Shown in pieces: positions 8,449-21,071 of a stretch of DNA of 25,663 nt. The stretch spans positions 1 through 25,663 of the forward strand of contig JAHEAK010000011.1 in NCBI GenBank assembly GCA_024642805.1, read 5' to 3'. Made by a program: the position numbers and the translations under genes. Position 1 is the first letter of the stretch, and the number at the start of each line of letters is the position of its first letter. The notes beneath the pieces were generated by a model that saw nothing but the letters and a program-made list of their open reading frames with translations, was not told the origin of the DNA and ran no database searches. The DNA comes from Kofleriaceae bacterium. GTDB taxonomy: Bacteria; Myxococcota_A; Polyangia; Haliangiales; Haliangiaceae.

Positions 8449-9447
8449 ATGCGGATTGGCACCATAGAAGTAGAGACGCCCGTCTTGTTGGCCCCGATGG
8501 CCGCCGTCACTGACTTGCCCTTTCGAACCATCGTCGAAGACTTTGGCGTCGGGCTGACCATCACCGAGTTTCTCAGCGCCGATGCCATTCAGCACGGCGA
8601 CAACAAGACCACCGACAAGATGACGGCCAGCCTTGGCGGTCGAAAGTTTGGCGTGCAGATCTTTGGTCGCACCGATGACGCCATGATCCAGGCGGCCAAG
8701 TTGGCGGTGAGCATCGGCGCATCGCTCGTCGACATCAACATGGGTTGCCCGGCCAAGCGCGTGGTCGCTGGCGCTTGCGGGTCGGCGCTCATGCGCGAAC
8801 CTGAGCTCGCGCAGCACCTGGTGCGCATTGTTGATGAAGCCGTGGGGCCCGACATCTTCGTCTCGGTCAAACACCGTGCGGGTTGGGATAGTTCTGATCT
8901 CAATGCGCCAGAGTTCGCATGTGCCATGGTCGAGGCTGGCGCCAAGATGATCACCGTGCACGGCCGGACTCGCAAGCAGGGCTTCACGGGCTCGTCCTCC
9001 AACGAAATCATCCGCAGGGTGCGCGAAGAGGTCCCCGCTCACATCCCCGTCGTCGGCAATGGCGACGTCACCAGCGTGCAAGGCTTTCTGCGCATGCGCG
9101 AGGAGACCGGCTGTGATGCTGTCATGATCGGCCGGGGCGCCCTTGGCAACCCATGGCTCTTCCGCTCGATCAAAGCCGTGCACGAGGGCAAAGACGACCC
9201 GGGGCTGCCAACAGTCCTGGAGCGCTACGAGGTCTTTCGCAAGCACATCTCGCTCATCATCGAGCTCAAGCAGGGAGCCAAGCTCGTCCACGAAGTGCGC
9301 AAGGCGGCTGCCTGGTACGCCAAGGGCTATCGGGGCTGCAATTCGCTGCGGCAGCGCATTTGGAAGCTCGAGAGTGCCGAGCAAGTCCTCGCGGAAGTGA
9401 GCGCCTATTTCGAAGATCTCATGAGCAGCGGATCGGCAGCGGCCTAA
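8449..9447 (+). CDS. dusB: tRNA-dihydrouridine synthase B
   Basis: 332 residues, the usual length. The FMN-dependent reductase reduces uridine in the tRNA D-loop using NADPH. Recognisable elements are the N-terminal LAPMAAVTDLPFR (14-26), the catalytic C100 in DINMGCPAKRV, VSVKHRAGW, VHGRTRKQGFTG, GNGDV for flavin phosphate binding, and the C-terminal helical domain. The NMGCPAKRV and GRTRKQGFTG wording is specifically DusB-like rather than DusA or DusC. It begins 12 bases after mobA and is followed after 7 bases by a Fis-domain regulator, echoing the dusB-fis operon of gammaproteobacteria. Confidence 0.93.
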   Translation: MRIGTIEVETPVLLAPMAAVTDLPFRTIVEDFGVGLTITEFLSADAIQHGDNKTTDKMTASLGGRKFGVQIFGRTDDAMIQAAKLAVSIGASLVDINMGCPAKRVVAGACGSALMREPELAQHLVRIVDEAVGPDIFVSVKHRAGWDSSDLNAPEFACAMVEAGAKMITVHGRTRKQGFTGSSSNEIIRRVREEVPAHIPVVGNGDVTSVQGFLRMREETGCDAVMIGRGALGNPWLFRSIKAVHEGKDDPGLPTVLERYEVFRKHISLIIELKQGAKLVHEVRKAAAWYAKGYRGCNSLRQRIWKLESAEQVLAEVSAYFEDLMSSGSAAA

Positions 9448-9454
9448 ACGAGCG

Positions 9455-10510
9455 ATGGCTGGATTGCACTCCCCAGAATCAGCGCTCGTCGTCGCGGAGA
9501 GTCCCGCGATGAAGGCCCTCTTGCAGGCCATCGAGGCCCTGAGCCGGAGCAGCGAGCCGGTTCTCATCGAAGGCGAGCCAGGGAGCGGGCGCGAGCTGGT
9601 TGCCAGGCTCTTGCACCTGGGCAGTCCTCGTGGGGATCGCGAGCTGGTGTCAATTCAAGCCGGTGGCGCGCGCGCCGAGCTCTTCGCATGCAACGTAGCG
9701 GAGACCTCCGAGGGCCTCTTTCAGAGCGCGCATCGCAGCAGCTTGCTGGTGCGCGACATCTGCGAGCTGCCCAAGAAGAGTCAGCGCAAGCTGAGCAAGG
9801 TGCTTGGCACCGCCGTGGAGGAGGGCGCGCCCGGTGACGTGCGCGTTCTGGCCACCTCCGATCCTGGGCTGCTCGACGCGGTCGGTGCCGGCGTGTTCTA
9901 CGAGCCGCTGCACCGCAAGGTGGCTGCCCAGACCATCTGCGTGCCGCCCCTGCGCGAGCGTCGCGAGGATCTGGTTCCGCTCATGCACAAGCTGGTGAGT
10001 GCGCTGGGCAAGGACATCGGCCGTCGTCGACTGAGCATGTCCACGCGCGCCAACGATGCGCTCTTGCGCTACCCATGGCCGGGCAACGTCGCCGAGCTCA
10101 AGCAAGTAGCACGGCGACTGGTGGTGCGTGCCGCCGGCGAGCGCATCGAGGCTAGCGACGTCGATGCCGTATTGCCTTGTCTGGCGCAGCGCGCACCACT
10201 AGAAGAACTCTCATTCGAGGATCTGGTGCGCCACAAGCTGCAGACGCTGTTTCGGCGAGTCGAGGGCTATCCGCTCAGCTCGTTGCACGAAGAAGTTCTC
10301 GGGCTGGTCGAAAAGCCCCTCTTGCAGCTGGTGATGGATCACACCGGGCAAAACCAGCTCAAAGCCGCGGAGATTCTCGGCCTCAGCCGAAACACCCTGC
10401 GCCGACGCCTGGTCGACTTTGGCCTGGTCGCCGATCGCGCACCCAGTTTGCGCGCTCGCAGGTCGGCGCAGACGCCGGCCACGAAGCCGGCGCGCGCTCG
10501 CAAGTCCTGA
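9455..10510 (+). CDS. Degenerate NtrC-like AAA+ protein with C-terminal Fis DNA-binding domain
   Basis: 351 residues. Residues 12-240 align with the sigma-54 activator AAA+ domain, but key parts are lost. Walker A is GEPGSGRE (40-47) with Lys replaced by R46. The GAFTGA loop that touches sigma-54 is deleted (LFACNVAETSEGLF, 76-89). Walker B LFLDE is LLVRD (97-101). The sensor II arginine in PWPGNVRE is A213. It can hardly hydrolyse ATP or activate sigma-54. Residues 285-322 form a strong Fis-type helix-turn-helix (HTGQNQLKAAEILGLSRNTL), followed by a basic tail rich in Arg, Ala and Lys. There is no receiver domain. A nucleoid-associated or repressor-like DNA-binding role is inferred from the intact Fis domain and the dusB context. 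Confidence 0.85.
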   Translation: MAGLHSPESALVVAESPAMKALLQAIEALSRSSEPVLIEGEPGSGRELVARLLHLGSPRGDRELVSIQAGGARAELFACNVAETSEGLFQSAHRSSLLVRDICELPKKSQRKLSKVLGTAVEEGAPGDVRVLATSDPGLLDAVGAGVFYEPLHRKVAAQTICVPPLRERREDLVPLMHKLVSALGKDIGRRRLSMSTRANDALLRYPWPGNVAELKQVARRLVVRAAGERIEASDVDAVLPCLAQRAPLEELSFEDLVRHKLQTLFRRVEGYPLSSLHEEVLGLVEKPLLQLVMDHTGQNQLKAAEILGLSRNTLRRRLVDFGLVADRAPSLRARRSAQTPATKPARARKS

Positions 10511-10516
10511 GCGGCC

Positions 10517-11293
10517 CTAGCGCAGCCAGCCGGGCGCGTCGAGCGGGATGTCGCCCTCGACGATGCGCTTTCGCAGCTCCCGCTCGGTTTGGCCGCAGCG
10601 AGCGACCTCGGCCATGATGTGGTCAGCGCAGCGCTTGTAGAGTGTGGCCCGTGGCTTCTTGCTGGTGAACTCTTCGTAGTCGATGGGCTCGCCAAAGACC
10701 ACGATGAAGGGCTGCTCGCGCTTGGCTTCCGGGCGAAAGCTCGAGCGAATCGAGTCGACGAAGTCGTTGCTCATGCCGTTGACGAACACCGGCACCACCA
10801 TCGGCTTGGCCTTGAGGACGATTTGACCAATGCCGGGCTGTGCGGGCAAAAGCTCGTGGGGGTCGCCTTTGTTGCGTCGCCCTTCGGGGTGGATGCCAAC
10901 CACGGTGTAGGGATCATCGAGGTACTTGCACACGCGCTCGACGGCGTCGGTGTTGAGCTCTCGGTGCGCGCTCTCGCGATAGATCGGAAAGTACAGACTG
11001 CGCGGCCAGGTGGCACCGAGGCAGTAGAGACTGAACAAGTACAGGTAGGCGTCGAAGAAGGAGCGATGGTTGCACGCGAAAAGAACGCCGCGATCGCTTG
11101 GCGGCGCGATCAGCCAGTCGCCGTTGTGCACGTAGGTACGGCGAGTGATGGCTGGGCGCATCCATCCATAGGTGATGTTGCGCAGGAAGCGATACTGCAG
11201 CGCCTTGCCGAGCGAGGCTTCGTTGGCCGTGCGACCAAGGTCGCGGGCAATTCTCTCGAGGGCTCGGAGCTCAGCGTCGATGCCGGAAGACAT
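10517..11293 (-). CDS. PlsC-type 1-acylglycerol-phosphate acyltransferase family protein
   Basis: 258 residues from an ATG preceded by GGAG with good spacing. Longer starts would lack homology-like sequence. The catalytic NHRSFFD holds the H-x4-D pair (H76, D81). IHPEGRRNKGD (134-144) is the substrate-phosphate motif and VVPVFVNG (166-173) the fourth motif. Enzymes of this family transfer acyl chains to lysophosphatidate or similar lysolipids at the inner membrane face. There is no obvious transmembrane helix, so it is probably peripheral. The gene is alone on its strand, convergent with the Fis-domain gene (6-base gap) and divergent from the lipoprotein gene. The exact acceptor is unknown. 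Confidence 0.85.
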   Translation of the reverse strand: MSSGIDAELRALERIARDLGRTANEASLGKALQYRFLRNITYGWMRPAITRRTYVHNGDWLIAPPSDRGVLFACNHRSFFDAYLYLFSLYCLGATWPRSLYFPIYRESAHRELNTDAVERVCKYLDDPYTVVGIHPEGRRNKGDPHELLPAQPGIGQIVLKAKPMVVPVFVNGMSNDFVDSIRSSFRPEAKREQPFIVVFGEPIDYEEFTSKKPRATLYKRCADHIMAEVARCGQTERELRKRIVEGDIPLDAPGWLR

Positions 11294-11327
11294 GGCGGCT
11301 CCATAGCACAGACCCCGCTCATCCGGC

Positions 11328-11356
11328 TTCACCGCGGCCGTGCGCCCTGCTAATGT
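11328..11356 (+). promoter_or_regulatory. Possible promoter for the lipoprotein gene
   Basis: TTCACC (11328-11333), 17 bases, TAATGT (11351-11356), ending 9 bases before the GTG start. The match is modest and the implied transcript is nearly leaderless. The same geometry is seen before mpl. Confidence 0.3.
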
Positions 11357-11365
11357 GCTGGCCTC

Positions 11366-11749
11366 GTGAGCAAGCTCCCCATCCCGCGACGCTCCCTTGG
11401 CATGCTCTTGCTGTGCCTAGGCCTGTCCTCGTGTACGCCGGCGGCCTGCAACGAAGAGGAGTCAGTGGTCGGCAAGGAGGTCGAGATTCTGATCGGCGAA
11501 GCCGGGCCCGGGGTCAGGGAGGCCGAGCGGCGCCTGCTCGCTCGCGGGCACTCGGCCCTGGCCATCTTGGAGACCGGCTTGTACCAGGCCGACGCCATCG
11601 GCCGTGGTCGCATCGTGCGAGTGCTTGGCGAGTTGCACGATGCTGAGGCCGTGCCGGTTTTACGGCAGATCGCCGAACACGACGAGGACGCTTCGGTCCG
11701 CGAGCAAGCGCTGGCGGTCTTGAAGAAAGCTCAATCGGCCGGGCAGTGA
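11366..11749 (+). CDS. Small HEAT-like repeat lipoprotein
   Basis: 127 residues from a GTG start. The N-terminus (KLPIPRRSLGMLLLCLGLSSC) has a basic region, a hydrophobic core and a lipobox LSSC with the lipidated Cys at 23, so the mature protein should be anchored to a membrane outside the cytoplasm. The rest (about 40-127) is all helical and resembles two to three HEAT or PBS-lyase-type repeats: GRIVRVLGELHDAEAVPVLR followed by a DASVREQALAVL unit. Such repeats usually mediate protein contacts. No enzymatic motif is visible. It precedes the nuo operon by about 110 bases but is separated from it by a promoter. The specific function is unknown. Confidence 0.75.
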   Translation: MSKLPIPRRSLGMLLLCLGLSSCTPAACNEEESVVGKEVEILIGEAGPGVREAERRLLARGHSALAILETGLYQADAIGRGRIVRVLGELHDAEAVPVLRQIAEHDEDASVREQALAVLKKAQSAGQ

Positions 11750-11819
11750 GCGCCCTCGATCCCCTGGCCACGCTGAGCCCCTCGGCACGCGAAGACTCTT
11801 CGGATCTCGCCCCCTTGGC

Positions 11820-11849
11820 TTGACACTTCGCGGGCCTGGCCCGTATTTT
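11820..11849 (+). promoter_or_regulatory. Sigma-70-type promoter of the nuo operon
   Basis: A perfect -35 box TTGACA (11820-11825) and a -10-like TATTTT (11844-11849) with an 18-base spacer. Transcription would begin near 11856, giving a leader of about 33 bases before the chosen nuoE ATG. It is the best promoter match in the window. Confidence 0.6.
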
Positions 11850-11889
11850 CCGGCCGTTGTGGCGCCCGATGGCGTCACCCAAGGCCCCG

Positions 11890-12386
11890 ATGTCACTCAA
11901 ATTTTCCGACGAAGCAACAAGCAAGCTGGAGGTGCTCTACGGACGCTACCCCAGCAAGCAACCCGTGATTTTGGCTGCGCTGCACCTGGCTCAAAAAGAG
12001 TTCGGCGACTTGCGCGATGAGGTGATCGAACTGGTTGGTAGCACACTCGACCTGTCCGTCGCCCATGTCTACGGCGTTGCTACTTTTTACACGATGTTCC
12101 GCCGGCAGTCGGGTGGCACCAACACCCTGCGGGTCTGCACCAACGTCGCCTGCATGCTGCGTGGTGGCTACGAGGTCTTGCGCAGCTTCGAGAGCAAGCT
12201 CGGCCTCAAGGTCGGTGAGAGCAATGCTGATTTTAGTCTCGTGGAAGAAGAGTGCATTGCCGCTTGTGCAAACGCGCCAGCCGTCGTGTGTGGAACAAAG
12301 TACTTCCTCGATGTAACGCCCGAGATGGTTAGCGAAATCGTCGATTACCTGAAGGCAAATCCACATCCAGAATCTGAGGTGGCCTG

Positions 12387-12387
<1 letters not shown>
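11890..12387 (+). CDS. nuoE: NADH-quinone oxidoreductase subunit E
   Basis: 165 residues from the ATG at 11890, which has AAGG 8 bases upstream; an in-frame ATG at 11869 would add 7 residues. This is the thioredoxin-fold 24-kDa subunit of the Complex I NADH-oxidising module. It binds the N1a [2Fe-2S] cluster through C83 and C88 (CTNVAC) and C122 and C126 (CIAAC), all present. The segments VYGVATFYTMF (60-70) and ANAPAV are typical. The stop overlaps the nuoF start by one base (TGATG), so synthesis of its direct partner is coupled. Confidence 0.95.
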
Positions 12388-14475
<2,088 letters not shown>

Positions 14476-14479
<4 letters not shown>

Positions 14480-14811
14480 CCAGTGCATTTTACGACCTGA
14501 CGGTCAGCCACTTCCTCATCCTTGCCGCGGCGCTCTTCATGATCGGCGTCGCCGGCGTGCTGCTGCGACGCAATGCCATCATCGTCATGATGTCCATCGA
14601 GCTGATGCTCAATGCCGCCAACATCACGATCCTGGCCTTTTCGCGCGGCTTCGCCGGTGAGCATCGGGCCGCCTTTCAAGGTCAGACCTTTGCTCTCATC
14701 GTCATCGCCATTGCCGCCGCCGAGGCCGCGGTCGGCCTTGCCATTGTCGTCACGGTCTTCCGTTCACGACGCCACTCAGACATTGATCGTCTGACCCTGC
14801 TCAAGAACTAA
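14476..14811 (+). CDS. nuoK: NADH-quinone oxidoreductase subunit K
   Basis: 111 residues, three transmembrane helices. The conserved acidic residue in SIELMLNAANI and a second one in AAAEAAVGLAIVV are the glutamates of the NuoK half-channel that transmit charge along the membrane arm. The length and helix pattern fit the family exactly. The start chosen is the ATG that overlaps the nuoJ stop (ATGA); longer in-frame starts upstream would lie inside nuoJ and are rejected. Confidence 0.95.
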
Positions 14812-14822
14812 GGCACAGAGCC

Positions 14823-17194
<2,372 letters not shown>

Positions 17195-17198
<4 letters not shown>

Positions 17199-18883
17199 AC
17201 GGCGCATCCGCACTCTTGCCAGCCGTCCTGGCTCTGCCCCTTATTGGCGCCATCCTGGTCATGCTCCTGCCCAAGGACGAAGACGGGCTGGCCCGCGGTG
17301 TCGCCATGGGCGTCTCGCTGCTCACCTTCGGCCTCAGCCTGGCCATCCTGGTCCCATACGACATCAATCCAAGCCACGGCAGCATGCAGCTGGTCTTCGA
17401 CAAGGAGTGGATTCCCGGCCTCGGCGCGCACTTCAAAGTCGGCGTCGATGGCATCTCGCTCCTGCTCATCCTCTTGACCACCTTCCTCACGCCGATCATC
17501 TTGCTCTCGGCGCGTACCTCGATCACCAGCAAGGTGCGCGAGTTCTGCGCCATCATGCTCATCCTCGAGGTCGGCATGCTCGGCGCCTTCATGGCGCTCG
17601 ACATGTTCCTCTTCTACGTCTTCTGGGAAATCATGCTCATCCCCATGTACCTGCTCATTGGTATCTGGGGCGGTCAGCGCCGCATCTACGCGTCAATCAA
17701 GTTCGTCATCTACACCATGCTGGGCTCGCTGCTCATGTTGGTGGCGATCTTCTATCTCTACGCGCAATACGGCGCGGTCACCGGCGAGTACACCCTCGAT
17801 CTCATGAGCCTGGACAAGTTGGTGCTTCCGCACAACGTGCAGGTCTATTGCTTCCTGGCCTTCGCCCTGGCCTTTGCCATCAAGGTGCCACTCTTCCCAC
17901 TGCACACCTGGTTGCCGGATGCCCACGTGCAGGCGCCAACTGCTGGCTCGGTCATTCTGGCTGGCGTCTTGCTCAAGTTCGGTGTCTACGGCTTCTTGCG
18001 CTTCGCCATGCCGCTCTTCCCCTACGGTGCGGCGCAGATGGCTCCCTACATCGCCTATCTGGCGGTGGCCGGCATCGTCTACGGCGCCTTCGTGGCCTTT
18101 GCGCAGAGTGATGTCAAAAAGCTAGTCGCGTACAGCTCGGTCTCGCACCTTGGCTTCTGCATGATTGGTCTCTTCGCCCTCAACAGTCAGGGCATCGAAG
18201 GTTCGATCTACGCGATGATCTCGCACGGTCTCACCACCAGCGGTCTCTTCCTCGCCATCGGCGTGGTCTACGAGCGCCGCCACACCCGCGAGATGAGTGA
18301 GTACGGTGGCCTGTGGCGACAGATGCCAGTCTTCGCCGCGCTCTTCCTCATCTGCATGCTCGGCTCGGTGGGCCTGCCAGGTCTCTCCGGCTTCGTCGGC
18401 GAGTTCTTGACCATCTTCGGCACCTTCATCGCCGACAAGAGCTTCCCCGTCGGTTGGGATCACTTCCTGCCGCATCCGATGTTGCTAGCCGCCGCCGCAA
18501 CCACCGGCGTCATCTTCGGAGCCGTCTACCTGCTCTACATGTTTCAGAAGATGATGTTCGGCGAGCTCAAGGAGCAGAACAAAGGTCTGCAAGATCTCAG
18601 CTGGCGCGAGATTGGTGTTTTCACGCCGCTCGTCATCGGCATCTTCGTTCTCGGTCTGTATCCAAAGCCCATCATCAAGGTGATGAACCCGGCCGTGGAC
18701 CAGTTCATTCGCAGCTACAAAGAGAAGCTGGCGGAGCCCGATGGTCCCGCTCACATCAAGGGCCTACCGGCGCCGGGTACGGAAGTTCCGACGGCAGAGG
18801 CACCAAGCGAGGCCGGAGACACGCCACCTAACGAGGCGGTCGCGCCCAATCCTGCACATGGGGAGCCGGGCCACATCGATTAG
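17195..18883 (+). CDS. nuoM: NADH-quinone oxidoreductase subunit M
   Basis: 562 residues with about 14 transmembrane helices; second antiporter-like proton pump of Complex I. The conserved Glu is in FYVFWEIMLIPMYLL and the conserved Lys in FAIKVPLFPLHTWLPDAH; a further channel Lys lies in QSDVKKLVAYSSVSHLG. The core ends near residue 515. The remaining tail is rich in Pro, Glu and Ala (GTEVPTAEAPSEAG) and ends in GHID, with no recognised domain. Its start overlaps the nuoL stop (ATGA), so subunit production is coupled. Confidence 0.96.
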
Positions 18884-18896
18884 GGCCGGATGAACG

Positions 18897-20372
18897 ATGA
18901 TTACAATTACTCCCAACGACTTTCTCTACCTCGGACCACTCGGCGTACTCACGCTGGTCGGTTTCCTGCTCGTTCTCGCCGAGGCTTTCACTATCGGCAA
19001 GCATCGACAGTTCCTGATGCAACTCACCGTGGCCGGCTGCGTGCTGGCCATGCTGGCGGCCATCGTCACCTGGCGACAGCTGCAGCCCGGTCAGACGATC
19101 AGCGCCTTCTCCGGAATGCTCATCGCCGATCGCATGAGCATGTTCCTCATCGCGCTCTTCTCGGGAACCACGGCCCTGGTCGCCATGCTCGGCTCCGCTC
19201 ACCAAAGCGAATACGGTTGGGAAGTCGGTGAATTTTACGGGCTGATGCTGCTGGCCACCGCCGGCATGGCCATGATCGCGATGGCCGGCGACCTCGTCAC
19301 CATCTTCATCGGCATCGAAACCATGTCGCTGGCGGTCTACGTCATGACGGCTGCCCGCCGCGGCTCGCGAGGCGGATCCGAGGGCGCCATGAAGTACTTC
19401 CTCATGGGCGCCTTTGCCTCGGGCTTTCTGGTCTATGGCATGGCGCTTTTGTACGGCGCTACCGGCTCCACCAATCTGGCCGTCATCCGCGGGGTACTTG
19501 CTGGGCAAGCTTCGTCGCCTCTGACGGTTGCCGCTGTCTTCCTGCTCATCGTCGCCTTCGGCTTCAAGGTCGCCGCGATTCCCTTTCACATGTGGGCTCC
19601 CGACGCCTACGAAGGCGCGCCAACCCCGGTCACGGGCTTCATGGCTGCCGCCGTTAAGACCGCCGCCTTCGCTGGCATGATTCGCGTCTTCGTCTTCGGA
19701 CTCGGTGGCGATGTCGTGCCCTTCGGTCACATCGGCTGGTCGACCATCTTCGCCATCATGGCCGCTATCACCATGACCGTCGGCAACATCGCCGCGCTTC
19801 GCCAAGAGAACGTCAAGCGCATGCTCGCCTACTCGAGTATCGCCCATGCCGGTGTTCTTCTGGTCGGCATCGTCACCGCAGGCATCGATCCCGCGGGCGA
19901 GGGCTTGTCAGCCGTCCTCTTCTACTTGCTCAGCTACAGCGCCACCACCGTCGGTGCCTTTGGCGTCATGGTCTGGATCGGCAACCGCGATCGCGAGCGC
20001 GTGCTCATCTCGGATTGGTACGGGCTCGGGGCCGCCAAGCCCGCGGCCGCCCTGGTCATGACCATCTTCATGCTGTCCTTTGCCGGCATCCCGCCGACCG
20101 GCGGCTTCTTCGCCAAGTTCATCCTCTTTAAGTCGGCTCTGATGGCCCAGGACGGTTCGCTCTTGTGGCTGGTCATCATCGGCGTGCTCAACAGCATGAT
20201 CAGCATCTACTACTACCTGAAGCTGGTCATGGCGATGTACTTCCGCGAGGCCACTGGTGAGTTCAAGCCACTGCGCTCGGGGGCTCTCACCTTCGTTCTG
20301 GTCACATGCGGACTGCTGGTCATGCACATGGGCATGATGCCGAGCCGCTGGCTGGGATATCTCGGCATCTAG
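18897..20372 (+). CDS. nuoN: NADH-quinone oxidoreductase subunit N
   Basis: 491 residues, about 14 transmembrane helices; third antiporter-like pump, next to the NuoK/J hinge. IETMSLAVYVM holds the conserved Glu. FKVAAIPFHMWAPDAYEGAPTPVTGF holds the conserved Lys of the broken helix. ENVKRMLAYSSIAHAG is the second channel Lys region. It starts 13 bases after nuoM; an ATG at 18890 is out of frame. It is the last nuo gene here: a small hairpin and a new promoter separate it from the ferredoxin gene. Confidence 0.96.
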   Translation: MITITPNDFLYLGPLGVLTLVGFLLVLAEAFTIGKHRQFLMQLTVAGCVLAMLAAIVTWRQLQPGQTISAFSGMLIADRMSMFLIALFSGTTALVAMLGSAHQSEYGWEVGEFYGLMLLATAGMAMIAMAGDLVTIFIGIETMSLAVYVMTAARRGSRGGSEGAMKYFLMGAFASGFLVYGMALLYGATGSTNLAVIRGVLAGQASSPLTVAAVFLLIVAFGFKVAAIPFHMWAPDAYEGAPTPVTGFMAAAVKTAAFAGMIRVFVFGLGGDVVPFGHIGWSTIFAIMAAITMTVGNIAALRQENVKRMLAYSSIAHAGVLLVGIVTAGIDPAGEGLSAVLFYLLSYSATTVGAFGVMVWIGNRDRERVLISDWYGLGAAKPAAALVMTIFMLSFAGIPPTGGFFAKFILFKSALMAQDGSLLWLVIIGVLNSMISIYYYLKLVMAMYFREATGEFKPLRSGALTFVLVTCGLLVMHMGMMPSRWLGYLGI

Positions 20373-20429
20373 CCGGGAAATCCCCGTCCCAGACCTCCCC
20401 CACAGCAATCGCGATCTCGACAAGAGTTG

Positions 20430-20445
20430 AGCCCTTTCAAGGGCT
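20430..20445. other. Small hairpin after nuoN
   Basis: AGCCCT-TTCA-AGGGCT, a perfect 6-base stem with a 4-base loop, 58 bases after the nuoN stop. No T-run follows, so it is at best a weak or factor-assisted end of the nuo transcript, or a 3' stabiliser. Confidence 0.35.
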
Positions 20446-20453
20446 TATAAAGC

Positions 20454-20480
20454 TGGACACAGACCACCACCTGATATACA
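20454..20480 (+). promoter_or_regulatory. Putative promoter of the ferredoxin gene (extended -10)
   Basis: TGGACA (20454-20459) and TATACA (20475-20480) are separated by 15 bases. The -10 is preceded by TGA, giving an extended -10 element (TGnTATACA) that can offset the short spacer. Transcription would start near 20487. Confidence 0.45.
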
Positions 20481-20488
20481 GAAAGGGC

Positions 20489-20504
20489 CTGCTCGGTTGA
20501 GCAG
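20489..20504 (+). promoter_or_regulatory. 5' leader hairpin of the ferredoxin mRNA
   Basis: CTGCTC-GGTT-GAGCAG, a perfect 6-base stem with a tetraloop. It sits at the expected 5' end of the transcript, upstream of the AGAGG ribosome-binding site at 20516-20520. Such a stem could protect a short, highly expressed mRNA from decay. Confidence 0.4.
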
Positions 20505-20531
20505 CCAACTCACCAAAGAGGTTTTTCCGTT

Positions 20532-20945
20532 ATGGCGTACATCGTTGCCGACCCTTGCATCAAGTGTAAGTACACAGACTGCGTTGCGGTTTGTCCTGTT
20601 GAGTGTTTCTTCGAAGGCAAGAACACCCTCGTCATTCAACCCGAAGAATGCATCGACTTCGGCGCTTGCGAGCCCGAGTGTCCAACGACCGCGATCTTCG
20701 AGGAGTCAGCGCTTCCCGATAAGTGGAAGGCCTTCATCGAGATCAACAAGGTTTTCTCGGGTGCAACCGCTCCTTCCGACGCCGACACCACGGGCTGGCC
20801 TGAGCACATGAAAGAGGCCATCGAGGGTGACTTCGAGGTTTGGCCGCTCATCACCGAGAGCAAAGACGCGCTTCCCGAAGCAGACGACTTCTCGGAGAGC
20901 GAAGACAAGATCGGCGACTTCGACGTAACGCCTTTCGCCGGTTAA
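20532..20945 (+). CDS. fdxA: FdxA-type ferredoxin with one cluster cysteine replaced
   Basis: 137 residues; a low-potential electron carrier of the Azotobacter FdI / FdxA type. The N-terminal cluster region is CIKCKYTDCVAVCPVEC (C9, C12, C17, C21, C25). The second region, normally CIDCxxCEPECP, reads CIDFGACEPECP: C40, F43, C46 and C50. In FdI the equivalents of C9, C17 and C50 hold the [3Fe-4S] cluster and C21, C40, residue 43 and C46 hold the [4Fe-4S] cluster, so one ligand of the latter is missing. The C-terminal half has the usual EVWPLITESKD segment and an acidic tail about 20-30 residues longer than FdI. It has its own promoter and terminator just after nuoN. Confidence 0.92.
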   Translation: MAYIVADPCIKCKYTDCVAVCPVECFFEGKNTLVIQPEECIDFGACEPECPTTAIFEESALPDKWKAFIEINKVFSGATAPSDADTTGWPEHMKEAIEGDFEVWPLITESKDALPEADDFSESEDKIGDFDVTPFAG

Positions 20946-20963
20946 TTCTGACCGAAAGCAGAG

Positions 20964-20997
20964 ACGGCGAGCATGCCTGGCATGCCCGCCGTTTTTT
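20964..20997 (+). terminator. Intrinsic terminator after fdxA
   Basis: The stem ACGGCG-A-GCATGC / GCATGC-C-CGCCGT has 12 paired bases with one A-C mismatch and a CTG loop. It is followed directly by a T-run (20992-20997). It lies 19 bases after the ferredoxin stop codon and is a textbook rho-independent terminator for the plus strand. Confidence 0.92.
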
Positions 20998-21071
20998 CGT
21001 TTCGGAGTCTGCTCTCGGCGCCGGTCTGGAGGGCCACTTGCGAGGGGGCCGAGGCACAGCGCTGCGCCCGT

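Noticed and set aside
9455..10510. Functional sigma-54-dependent activator
   Set aside because: Walker A Lys, Walker B acid pair, the GAFTGA loop and the sensor II Arg are all missing.
20430..20445. Intrinsic terminator of the nuo operon
   Set aside because: The stem is only 6 bases and is followed by TATAAAG rather than a T-run; kept only as a hairpin.
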